Source of the DNA: JANQPX01 sp039197065
GTDB taxonomy: Bacteria; Pseudomonadota; Alphaproteobacteria; Geminicoccales; Geminicoccaceae
Assembly (NCBI GenBank): GCA_039197065.1
Contig: JBCCUL010000055.1
Location: 1-23,229, forward strand
DNA length: 23,229 nt
Direction: 5' to 3'
Shown here: positions 7,029 through 15,008 of the stretch, piece by piece
Numbering within the stretch: position 1 is the first letter of the stretch
How the letters are laid out: the number at the start of each line of letters is the position of its first letter
The notes under the pieces: model-generated
What the model saw: only the letters and a program-made list of their open reading frames with translations
The model's database searches: none
Told to the model about the DNA's origin: nothing
Translations under genes and position numbers: made by a program

Positions 7029-7285
7029 TTAATTTTCCTCTGAAAGGGTGGCTTGGTGCTCGCGATCACGGATCGCCAATTCAGTCAACCATTCGTACCA
7101 AGGGGGCGGGCAGCGAGTTCTTCCTCAATATCGGCAGAAACAGCCCGATACTCGGCGATGCGGCCATGATCCTTGTAAATGCTGGAAGCTGAAAGCAAGA
7201 GTCCGAACACCACCCAGACCGCACCAAAGCCAATCCACAGCCGATAGAAAAATCGCTCGATAGGCTAGAGATTTATAGCCTCCAT
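7029..7285 (-). pseudogene. Small one-TM membrane protein gene, interrupted by an amber codon and a frameshift
   Basis: Reading leftwards, ATG 7285 has an ideal site (CAGGAG, 7-nt spacing) and gives MEAINL, then TAG at 7265-7267. The same frame continues as PIERFFYRLWIGFGAVW and VVFGLLLSASSIY, one transmembrane helix, then an acidic helix (RAVSADIEEELAAR), and stops at 7085-7087. Next to a C5 run near 7109-7113 the protein text continues in another frame: PPWYEWLTELAIRDRE, HQATLSEEN, stop TAA 7029-7031, only 2 nt before the Rap1a-like start. One added C would restore it. The intact gene would be about 85 aa. Sequencing error or recoding remain possible. Confidence 0.6.
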
Positions 7286-7342
7286 CGAATAGCTCCTGTG
7301 ATTTTTGTGCAGTCCTAGAGCGGCGATTTTGATGACCTTTTT

Positions 7343-7744
7343 TTAATCGGGGCGGCGGCATGACGCTCGATTGAGGCTACCACCTTGAAGCACCTGCCCA
7401 AGACCCGCCCCCGTTCGGTGATACGAATAAAGCACCTCGCCTTGATCGATCAGAAAGGTAACCATCGCCGTCGTGATTCGACTCTCGACTAGAAACGTTG
7501 GCGTGTCGTTTATCTGCGTGACAGTGCCAGTGATCACCGGCCCGCCAATGTCGAAGCCGTCGCCGCTGACAAGCAGCCTGATGCTATCGCGCTCATGCCA
7601 CCCGTCTTTTTCCCACGCTCCGCTGGCCGCGTAGTAATGCCGGCCGGTTAGGTAGTCGCACTCCAAAAGAACGTCTTGGTCATGGGCGGGTGCTTCGAGG
7701 GCGATCAACATGCAAGTGGCGGCGAGAACAAGCTTCGTCTTCAT
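7343..7744 (-). CDS. Exported hypothetical protein (133 aa)
   Basis: No family is recognised. A signal peptide (MKTKLVLAATCMLIALEAPA, cleavage APA/HD) precedes a mature domain of about 113 residues. It has two Cys (C29, C129), probably a disulfide, and alternating beta-type segments (SIRLLVSGDGFDIGG, VITGTVTQIND, TFLVESRIT, VTFLIDQGEVLYSY), suggesting a small beta-barrel or sandwich in the periplasm. ATG 7744 is chosen over a much longer upstream frame because it carries the signal peptide and a site, AAGGA. A tiny leader ORF ends on its start codon. It is the first gene of the minus-strand cargo operon, 57 nt before the broken membrane gene. Confidence 0.75.
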   Translation of the reverse strand: MKTKLVLAATCMLIALEAPAHDQDVLLECDYLTGRHYYAASGAWEKDGWHERDSIRLLVSGDGFDIGGPVITGTVTQINDTPTFLVESRITTAMVTFLIDQGEVLYSYHRTGAGLGQVLQGGSLNRASCRRPD

Positions 7745-7770
7745 GGGGCGTGTCCTTTCTTTTTTTGCAT
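7741..7770 (-). CDS. Nine-codon leader ORF before the exported protein
   Basis: ATG 7770-7768 has a perfect AAAGGAG site (7778-7784) with 7-nt spacing and encodes MQKKKGHAP. Its TGA (7743-7741) overlaps the ATG of the 133-aa gene as ATGA. The site lies in a small potential hairpin (CTCC, GTAAA, GGAG), within a wider GGCTC/GAGCC pairing. This is the arrangement of a translational-coupling leader; function is inferred. Confidence 0.45.
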   Translation of the reverse strand: MQKKKGHAP

Positions 7771-8114
7771 TGGTGGCTCCTTTACGGAGTCGAGCCTTGC
7801 AAGGGATGGGTAGGCGCTGGTGACCGGACGCGCCAGACCTTGCATGACGGCCACAGGAGAGCGGCTCGATCAAACGCTGGGCGTCCAGTCGAATCCAACG
7901 CGCCCGGCCATAGGCTGAGCGGCGTTTCCTGTGAGCGGGGTGCAAGACCCACACCGTCAATTTTGGTGACGGCGGGATGAGCATATGCCCGTACCGCCTG
8001 ACGGTAACTCCGGTTTTTTTGACGGATTTCGATTTTTAATAGGGACGCAAGTAGGGACGCAAAAAAGCCAAAAAACTGGAAATGGAGGTTTTCTGCGGTG
8101 TTTGTGGAGTTGAC
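7745..8114. other. Right-end intergenic region of the element
   Basis: Apart from the leader ORF no gene is supported; overlapping frames in both directions lack protein character. A hairpin CCGTCA/TGACGG with a 7-nt loop lies at about 7957-7975. It presumably contains the promoter of the cargo operon and the right recombination arm. GC content is similar to the neighbouring element genes. Confidence 0.4.
8039..8062 (+). promoter_or_regulatory. Putative integrase arm-type sites, right end
   Basis: Two nearly identical 12-bp units stand in tandem: ATAGGGACGCAA and GTAGGGACGCAA. They match the left-end pair at 354-373 in core (TAGGGAC), spacing (12 bp) and orientation, and lie about 55 bp from the right att core. 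Matching arms at both ends support binding by the element's integrase. Confidence 0.6.
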
Positions 8115-8128
8115 TGGCGGATGGGGTG
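8115..8128 (+). repeat. attR-side core repeat inside tRNA-Ser
   Basis: This is an exact 14-bp copy of 220-233. On the minus strand it is the last 14 nt of the tRNA: part of the T stem side, the acceptor 3' strand, discriminator G and CCA. It marks the right end of the element. Confidence 0.85.
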
Positions 8129-8204
8129 GGATTCGAACCCACGAGGAGCTTGCACCCCTGCTGGTTTTCAAGACCAGTGCCTTCAACCACTCGGCCACCC
8201 ATCC
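8115..8204 (-). tRNA. tRNA-Ser(UGA)
   Basis: The 90-nt gene has a 7-bp acceptor stem (GGATGGG with CCCATCC), the GGCCGAGTGG D-arm text typical of serine tRNAs, an anticodon stem CTGGT/ACCAG with loop CTTGAAA (anticodon TGA, at 8168-8170 on the plus strand), a long variable arm, and a GGTTCGAATCC T-loop. A discriminator G and an encoded CCA end it. It is complete despite the adjacent insertion because the integrating element restored its 3' end. Confidence 0.95.
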
Positions 8205-8649
8205 AGACGGCAACTTCTTGTTCAGCTACTGTGGGTTAACTGCTCTCGCCAGCGGTTTCCTATATATGCTCGCCAAGCACAGTCATATTAAGCCCACTTA
8301 TTTAGCACACGGATGGAAACCACATCGCGCGCGCAGGCGCAAGGGCGTCTTCTTAACCGGCAGCGTTGATGAAAGGCTCAGGGCAACACAGCCCACCCTG
8401 AGCCCAACAGGCGGAATTTTCTCACGCCAAGTGGTCCAAGAATAGGGTCAAGCGCAATCAAAAAGCCTCTGCCAACAAGGCGCGGACCAGAGCCGGGGTT
8501 GCGTCACGTCGAGGACAAGAGAGGCGAACAGGATCTGATCCGGCATGTCTCCTGCCTTCTTGCCTCCGTCCATCACTTCGTGTTTTTCATGGAAGCAGGA
8601 GGCATTGCTGGCGCCTACGCGTCGGCTTCAACCAAAAAGGAAAAACGTC
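8205..8649. promoter_or_regulatory. Divergent intergenic region between tRNA-Ser and the ABC operon
   Basis: No gene is supported in these 445 bases. Reading leftwards, a TATATA box at about 8261-8267 lies where the tRNA -10 element would be expected, without a clear -35. Reading rightwards, the palindrome GGATC-T-GATCC (8531-8541) lies about 110 bp before the binding-protein start and could be an operator, although it is short. Start ATG 8650 has AGG at 8638-8640. Confidence 0.35.
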
Positions 8650-9924
8650 ATGATTACACTGCGCGCGACCCTCTTATCCTCGAGCGTCGGTCTGGCTGCG
8701 CTGTCCGTCGGCGCCGCCGAGGCGCAAGAAATCCGCTTCATGTGCTATGGCGACGGCAATGAGTGCGAGGTCAGCCAGGATATCCTGGACCGCTTTGAGG
8801 CGGAAAACCCTGACATCAAAGTCATCCTGGACAAAGTGCCCTATCAGGCGATCCTCGAGACCCTGCCGGTACAGCTTGCCGCCGGCGAAGGACCGGATCT
8901 GGCGCGCGTCACCGATCTCGGCGGCCTTAGCGAATACTATCTCGATATCACGCCCTATGTGGATGCCGGCTATTGGGAAGAGAATTTCGGTGAGACGCTG
9001 AACTGGTATCGGAAAGGCGCCGATGACGCGGGCATCTACGGTATGATGACCCAGCTCACCATCACCGGTCCCTATATCAACAAGACGCTGTTCGATCAGG
9101 CCGGCGTCGAGCCGCCGGCCGACGACGCCGATTGGGACAGCTGGGCTGCTGCCGCCAAACAAGTCGCCGAGGCGACGCAAACCCCCTTCCCCATGGCGAT
9201 GGACCGCTCCGGTCATCGCATCGCCGGCCCCGCCATCTCCATGGGCGCCAAGATTTTTTCGGACGACGGAACGCCCGCCATCGTTGACGACGGTTTCTCG
9301 GCGATGATCGAAAAATTCGTCGGCTGGAACCAGGACGGCACCATGGCGATCGACGTCTGGGGCGGCCAGGGCGGCGCCAGTTACCAGGATGCGGCGCAGG
9401 AATTCGTCAATGGTCAGCTCGTCTACTACTTTTCCGGCAGCTGGCAGGTCGGCCGCTTCGATGAGGCGATCGGCGATGCCTTTGACTGGCAGGTGGTCGG
9501 CAGCCCTTGCGGCGCAGGCGGCTGCACCGGCATGCCCGGCGGCGCCGGCATGGTCGGGTTCAGCCAGACCGAGCACCCCGAAGCCGTCGCCAAGGTCATG
9601 GACTGGTTCGCCCGTGAGGACAATCACGCCGAGCTGATCGCACGCACCAAGAACGTGCCGGCCCATGCCGGACTGGCTGCCAGCGGCATCGACTATCCGG
9701 ATGTCTCGGAACAGGCGGCGGCCGCGCTCGGTGGCTGGGCTCAGCAAGTCTCGAAACTGTCGCCGGTCGCCTTTGCCTATCAGGGCTATCCCGGCAATCG
9801 CGCCATGTTCAACGCCACGGTCAATCGCGTGACCCAGGCAATCGTCGGCGAGCTGTCGGTCGAGGATGCGCTGGCCAGGATCAGCGCTGATGTCGAAGAG
9901 GCGGTCGCCGAAGCCGCGAAGTAA
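8650..9924 (+). CDS. Carbohydrate ABC transporter substrate-binding protein (family 1)
   Basis: This 424-aa periplasmic binding protein would deliver a sugar or sugar derivative to the permeases encoded next. A Sec signal peptide (MITLRATLL to AAEA, cleavage near AEA/QE at residue 25) precedes a mature protein with MalE-like features: a FEAENPDIKV helix-strand start, the LPVQLAAGEGPDLARV segment, ITGPYINKTLFDQAGV and a NGQLVYYFSGSW motif. A Cys pair in CGAGGC (about residues 288-293) may form a disulfide. ATG 8650 is chosen over an upstream frame because it starts the signal peptide. The stop overlaps the next start (TAATG). The substrate cannot be read from sequence. Confidence 0.9.
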   Translation: MITLRATLLSSSVGLAALSVGAAEAQEIRFMCYGDGNECEVSQDILDRFEAENPDIKVILDKVPYQAILETLPVQLAAGEGPDLARVTDLGGLSEYYLDITPYVDAGYWEENFGETLNWYRKGADDAGIYGMMTQLTITGPYINKTLFDQAGVEPPADDADWDSWAAAAKQVAEATQTPFPMAMDRSGHRIAGPAISMGAKIFSDDGTPAIVDDGFSAMIEKFVGWNQDGTMAIDVWGGQGGASYQDAAQEFVNGQLVYYFSGSWQVGRFDEAIGDAFDWQVVGSPCGAGGCTGMPGGAGMVGFSQTEHPEAVAKVMDWFAREDNHAELIARTKNVPAHAGLAASGIDYPDVSEQAAAALGGWAQQVSKLSPVAFAYQGYPGNRAMFNATVNRVTQAIVGELSVEDALARISADVEEAVAEAAK

Positions 9925-10931
9925 TGGGTTCGGGGGCGATGGGCAGCCTCTTAAGCGGGATCTTCACGCCGCTCTTCGCTGTCTTCATGGGTCTTTTCGA
10001 GCGGCCCATGGTCTGGGCGCAAAGGCGGCTTGGCCAAAGCAAGATCGCCTGGCTGTTCCTCGCCCCCAACCTGATCATCTTCGGCCTGTTCACCTTTCTG
10101 CCGATCATCCTGAACTTCTATTACGCCACCACCGGCGGCGTGAAGATCCTGCCGGAGGACCGGGTCTATGTCGGCGCCGACAACTTCAAAGAACTCCTCA
10201 CCTGCGACGACTATCTGAACCCCAACAGCTGCAATAAGGATCTCTTCTGGAAAGCGGTCTTCAATACCGGCCTGTTCGTTACCCTTCAGGTCGGCTTCAT
10301 GATTTTCTTTTCACTGATCACCGCCCTCGTGCTGAATGCTGAAATCAGAGCGCGCGGTTTTTTCCGCAGTGTCTTTTTCTACCCTGTGCTCCTGTCGCCG
10401 GTGGTCGTCGCGCTGATCTGGAAATGGATCCTGCAGCGTGAAGGCATTTTGAACGGCTGGCTGACCAGCCTCGGTCTCGATCCGATCATCTGGCTCCTGA
10501 GCGCGGACTGGGCGTTCTTCTGGGTCATCTTCGTCAGCATCTGGGCGCATATGGGCTTCTACACGCTCATCCTGCTCGCCGGCCTGCAGGCCATACCGAA
10601 AGACGTCTACGAAGCCGCCGAGATGGATTCCGCCAGCGCCTGGCGCACCTTCCATCGCATCACCCTCCCCCTTCTCATGCCGAACATGCTGGTGGTTCTG
10701 GTGCTGGCCCTGATCAAGGGCGTGCAGAGCTTCGATGAGATCTTCGTGCTGACCGGAGGCGGCCCGGGCTCGGCCACGCTACTGATCGTTCAATATATCT
10801 ACGAGACAGGCTTCTCCGTGCAGCCGCAGCTCTTCGGCATCGCCGCAGCCGCCTCCCTGATGCTGGCGATCGTGCTTCTGATCCTGACGCTCGCCCAACT
10901 CTGGCTCAATCGGAAGAGCGTCGATGGCTAG
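9924..10931 (+). CDS. Carbohydrate ABC transporter permease, MalF/UgpA type
   Basis: This 335-aa inner-membrane permease has about six to seven hydrophobic helices. A hydrophobic N-terminal segment (residues 9-24) precedes a loop and the first canonical helix (AWLFLAPNLIIFGLFTFLP, 42-60). A periplasmic loop (70-108) contains two Cys (C94, C103). The EAA motif that contacts the ATPase is EAAEMDSASAWRTFHRITLP (230-249). It starts at the TAATG overlap with the binding-protein gene and ends 8 nt inside the next gene, so these genes are translationally coupled. It forms a heterodimer with the next permease. Confidence 0.92.
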   Translation: MGSGAMGSLLSGIFTPLFAVFMGLFERPMVWAQRRLGQSKIAWLFLAPNLIIFGLFTFLPIILNFYYATTGGVKILPEDRVYVGADNFKELLTCDDYLNPNSCNKDLFWKAVFNTGLFVTLQVGFMIFFSLITALVLNAEIRARGFFRSVFFYPVLLSPVVVALIWKWILQREGILNGWLTSLGLDPIIWLLSADWAFFWVIFVSIWAHMGFYTLILLAGLQAIPKDVYEAAEMDSASAWRTFHRITLPLLMPNMLVVLVLALIKGVQSFDEIFVLTGGGPGSATLLIVQYIYETGFSVQPQLFGIAAAASLMLAIVLLILTLAQLWLNRKSVDG

Positions 10932-11988
10932 TCGAACGTCGACAGCGATGAGCTTTCTTACGCGCACGCGCGGGCGAAACGGTCCCGATTGGACCGACTG
11001 GCTATGCTACGGCTATCTGCTGCTCGGCGTTTTCCTGATGTTCGGCCCGGTCATCTGGGTGACGCTCTCCTCCTTCAAGTCCGAAGCGCAGCTCCTGGAG
11101 TTTCCGCCGACCTTCCTCCCCTACGGCCAGATCAGCGTCGAGGTCGAAGGTTACGACGACGCCCTGCCGCTCTTCGAAATCACCGCGGGCGAGCATGCCG
11201 GCAAGCGTCTCGCCCAGATCCGACGCATCGGCATCCAGGCCCAGATGGTGGATCCGGCGGATCCCGGCGAGCGCATCGATATCGGCATCAATGATCGAAC
11301 GCCGGTCAGAGAGATGACGTTTGCCTGGTCCAACTACACGGATCTGTTCGAAAAATTCAGCTTCATGCGCTACTTCTGGAACAGCGTGTTCATCACGGCG
11401 ATGGCCACCATCATCATGCTGCTATTCAATTCGATGGCCGCCTTCGCACTTTCCAAATACCGCTTCAAAGGCCGGATGACCGTGCTGGTGATCATCATCG
11501 CCACCTTGATGATTCCGGTCACCATCGTCCTGGTGCCGGCCTATCTGGTCGTCGCCAAGCTCGGCATGCTGAACTCGCCCTGGGGCGTGATCCTGCCGGG
11601 CGCAGCGACGCCGACCGGCGTGTTCCTGCTTCGCCAATATATGCTCACGATCCCCGACGAGCTCATCGACGCTGCGCGCATGGACCATGCGAGCGAGTGG
11701 AAGATCTACTGGCGCATCATCCTCCCGCTCAGCGCCCCTGCCCTCGCCGTCCTTGCGATCTTCGCGATCATGTGGCGCTGGAACGACTTCCTCTGGCCGC
11801 TGATCGTGCTTAGCGAAAGCGAGAAGTTCACCCTCCAGCTCGCTCTCAACTCGTTCCAGGGAGACCTCAACACCCAATGGCATAATCTCCTCGCCATGAC
11901 CGTCCTCACCCTCCTGCCCATCACCTTGGTGTTTGCGTTCCTGCAGCGCTACATCACCACGGGCATCGCCAACACGGGCATCAAATGA
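10924..11988 (+). CDS. Carbohydrate ABC transporter permease, MalG/UgpE type, with extra periplasmic segment
   Basis: This 354-aa partner permease is longer than the usual 270-300 aa. Helix 1 lies at about 26-48. The next stretch (about 55-130, PYGQISVEVEGYDD... to GINDRTPVREM) is a polar, beta-rich insert of about 70 residues before the normal NYTDLFE element, and would face the periplasm. Further helices follow at about 153-175, 185-210, 222-240 and later. The EAA motif is DAARMDHASEWKIYWRIILP (249-268). Start ATG 10924 overlaps the preceding gene by 8 nt, and its stop overlaps the next start by 4 nt. The insert may dock the binding protein. Confidence 0.92.
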   Translation: MASRTSTAMSFLTRTRGRNGPDWTDWLCYGYLLLGVFLMFGPVIWVTLSSFKSEAQLLEFPPTFLPYGQISVEVEGYDDALPLFEITAGEHAGKRLAQIRRIGIQAQMVDPADPGERIDIGINDRTPVREMTFAWSNYTDLFEKFSFMRYFWNSVFITAMATIIMLLFNSMAAFALSKYRFKGRMTVLVIIIATLMIPVTIVLVPAYLVVAKLGMLNSPWGVILPGAATPTGVFLLRQYMLTIPDELIDAARMDHASEWKIYWRIILPLSAPALAVLAIFAIMWRWNDFLWPLIVLSESEKFTLQLALNSFQGDLNTQWHNLLAMTVLTLLPITLVFAFLQRYITTGIANTGIK

Positions 11989-13001
11989 CCGGAAAAGCCC
12001 AGATCCTGGTTGATCCCTTTCCCCGCGTGGAGGAGATGATCTTCACAGGCCCGAGCCGGGCCAGGCTGGACGCTGTCGCGGAGCTTGTTTGTTACTGGGA
12101 GCCAGGACGGATGCCGTCCGAAGACGTGGAGCGGCTTCTGCCTGAGATCGACATCATCATCGGGCAGACGCATCTGGATCGGGCGCGCATCGATCGGGCG
12201 AAACGCCTGAAGGCCGTGATCAATGTGAAGGCCAATTGGGAACCCTTCATCGACTACGACTACCTGCAAGCCAGGGGCATTTACGTGTTGACGGTGGCGC
12301 CTTGCATGGGGCCTGCGGTTGCCGAGTGGTGCCTGGGCGCTGCGATCGATCTCGGGCGCGGCATTACCAAGGCGGATGGCCTGTTTCGCGCCGGCAAGGA
12401 AGCCTACAGCCTCGCCGGCAACCGCAATGCGGTCTCGCTGTTCGGCGCCGAGGTCGGGCTGATCGGCTATGGCAATCTCGGCCGCTCCCTCGTTCCCCTG
12501 CTCCGCCCTTTCGGCCCGACCATCCGCGTCTATGATCCCTGGCTGCACGAGCGCTATCTCGAAGCCGAGGGCGTCATCCCTGCCGTGCTCGACAAAGTGC
12601 TGAGAAGCAGCCAATACCTCTTCCTGCTCGCAGGCGTCAGCACTGAAAATGAGGGTTTTCTTGATGCCGACAAGCTCGATAGGATCAAGAAGGACGCCTG
12701 CGTCATCCTGGGCAGCCGCGCCGAAATCGTCGATTTCCCAGCCCTGCTCAAACGCGCCCAAGCCCGCGCCTTTCGCCTGACTGTCGATGTTTATCCCGAA
12801 GAACCCGTGCCACCCACAGACCCCATACGTAAGGCTGAACACCCCGTGTTATCGGCGCATCGGGCCGGTGGGATTCCCGACACTTACAGGCGGATGGCCG
12901 AGTGGATGGCCGACGACATCGAGCAGATCCTGAAGGGTCTGCCGCCGCTACGCCTGCAGCGGGCGGAGCCGACGCTGGCTGCCAAGATGAGGAGCAGGTG
13001 A
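11985..13001 (+). CDS. D-isomer-specific 2-hydroxyacid dehydrogenase
   Basis: This 338-aa cytosolic NAD(P)-dependent oxidoreductase interconverts a 2-hydroxy acid and a 2-oxo acid. The Rossmann motif GYGNLG lies at 161-166, followed by the acidic residue in RVYDPW (D184), which favours NAD. The catalytic set is present: R245, E273 in DVYPEEP, and H292 in SAHRAGG. Length is normal. It begins at an ATGA overlap with the second permease, so it belongs to the transporter operon and probably acts on the imported compound or its product. Candidate substrates (glyoxylate, hydroxypyruvate, sugar-acid derivatives) cannot be separated from sequence alone. Confidence 0.88.
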   Translation: MTGKAQILVDPFPRVEEMIFTGPSRARLDAVAELVCYWEPGRMPSEDVERLLPEIDIIIGQTHLDRARIDRAKRLKAVINVKANWEPFIDYDYLQARGIYVLTVAPCMGPAVAEWCLGAAIDLGRGITKADGLFRAGKEAYSLAGNRNAVSLFGAEVGLIGYGNLGRSLVPLLRPFGPTIRVYDPWLHERYLEAEGVIPAVLDKVLRSSQYLFLLAGVSTENEGFLDADKLDRIKKDACVILGSRAEIVDFPALLKRAQARAFRLTVDVYPEEPVPPTDPIRKAEHPVLSAHRAGGIPDTYRRMAEWMADDIEQILKGLPPLRLQRAEPTLAAKMRSR

Positions 13002-13084
13002 AACGCCATGATATGCGACCCATCGCTGCCTCGCCGCAGATTAACGAAATCTCAACCTATCAGAGGCAAGGTGACTATGTCTGG

Positions 13085-13156
13085 TCCATGCGATCCTGGG
13101 AGTCTGAGCCCGGCCACACACTCTCTCGGGCGGGCGGATTCCCAGGATCGCATGGA
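13085..13156. repeat. 17-bp perfect inverted repeat between dehydrogenase and ATPase genes
   Basis: TCCATGCGATCCTGGGA (13085-13101) and its exact reverse complement (13140-13156) are separated by 38 nt, within which GCCCG and CGGGC can also pair. The transcript would form a long stable hairpin. No T-run follows, so it is not a standard terminator. It may attenuate or process the mRNA between the permease part and the ATPase gene, or be a dispersed palindromic element. Confidence 0.7.
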
Positions 13157-13240
13157 TCATGTGGATGAGGATAGCGGCGAAAGGTTAAGGTTCTCTTGCC
13201 TGTTCGCCTTCAATGCTGAACCGCAAGCCGGGACTGTTTG

Positions 13241-14314
<1,074 letters not shown>

Positions 14315-14348
14315 CTTATTTCGGGTGTGATCAACGTTGCCGGGCCAT

Positions 14349-15008
14349 CTAGCGATCGTCCACAACGACGATCTTCAGCTCCCCCGGACCATGAGCGCCC
14401 TTGACCAGACGGCCTTCAATGTCGGTGGTGCCCGAAGCGCCGGTGATCAGGCAGGCATTGCGCGGCGTCGGATTGCCGGCCGCTCGGGCGGCGTCGGCGT
14501 AGTCTTCGAGATGGGACAGAATTGTCGATGCGCGGATGGCGACGATATGGACGGCCGGCAGGAAGTTGAGCAGGATCGGCATGTCGGCAGCGGAATGGAA
14601 GACGAGCGAGCCTGTTTCGGCGATGCAGAAGCGTGCAAGACCGACGGCCACCTTGTCGTCGACATCGTTGGTCAAGGTGATGCCGGCGCCGGTCCAATCG
14701 AGGCCGGTAAGGTCGGCGGTAGGCTGAAGGGCTACCTGCAGCGGCCTGCCGCTCTCATCGAGCCATTTTGCAATCTTCGCCGGCAAGGCATTCAGATCAT
14801 CGATGCGATCGACGGAAGCGCCGACCTTGGGGCCTGTGGCGCGCTCGATGAACGCGTCGATCGGGTCGTCAGCGGTGATCGCGGGGCGTGCCGTCGCAGG
14901 ATCGGTGATCAGGTTTCTGGCGTCCTCAGCGATCTGATCGGCAGATGTCTCTTCAGTTCCATGTGCCCGCTCGATCGCTTGAAAGATGGCTGATCGCGCG
15001 TTGCTCAT
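14349..15008 (-). CDS. lutC: L-lactate utilization protein LutC (LUD domain)
   Basis: This 219-aa protein is the LUD-domain subunit of the LutABC L-lactate oxidising complex. Visible family features are GAGITLTNDVDD followed by AVGLARFCIAETGSLVF, then the LLNFLPAVHIVAIRASTIL segment and the C-terminal ITGASGTTDIEGRLVKGAHG block. The start ATG at 15008 overlaps the lutB stop by 4 nt, supporting coupled translation. The same frame stays open far upstream inside lutB, but MSNARSAIFQAIE is the normal N-terminus. It is the last gene of the minus-strand block and converges with the ABC ATPase gene 34 bp away. Confidence 0.9.
   Translation of the reverse strand: MSNARSAIFQAIERAHGTEETSADQIAEDARNLITDPATARPAITADDPIDAFIERATGPKVGASVDRIDDLNALPAKIAKWLDESGRPLQVALQPTADLTGLDWTGAGITLTNDVDDKVAVGLARFCIAETGSLVFHSAADMPILLNFLPAVHIVAIRASTILSHLEDYADAARAAGNPTPRNACLITGASGTTDIEGRLVKGAHGPGELKIVVVDDR

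Larger units (their letters stand above)
220..8128. mobile_element. Integrated replicating element in tRNA-Ser(UGA), phage-satellite or integrative-plasmid type
   Basis: The element is bounded by 14-bp direct repeats (220-233 and 8115-8128), the right copy being the 3' end of tRNA-Ser. It carries a tyrosine recombinase, an AlpA-type regulator, a primase-like protein, a Toprim/helicase protein, an iteron array and a cargo operon. Paired 12-bp-period arm repeats sit inside each end. No phage structural, terminase, relaxase or type IV secretion gene is visible, so transfer would need a helper. The integrase gene lies at the end away from the intact tRNA and reads towards it. The boundaries are seen in the sequence; the element class is inferred. 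Confidence 0.85.

Noticed and set aside
8098..8445. 115-codon plus-strand frame crossing the tRNA-Ser gene
   Set aside because: It reads the tRNA backwards (GGIRTHEELAPL is the familiar antisense-tRNA text), so it is not a gene.
8674..9747. 357-codon open frame on the minus strand opposite the binding protein
   Set aside because: Antisense shadow of a strongly conserved binding-protein gene; no motif and no ribosome site.
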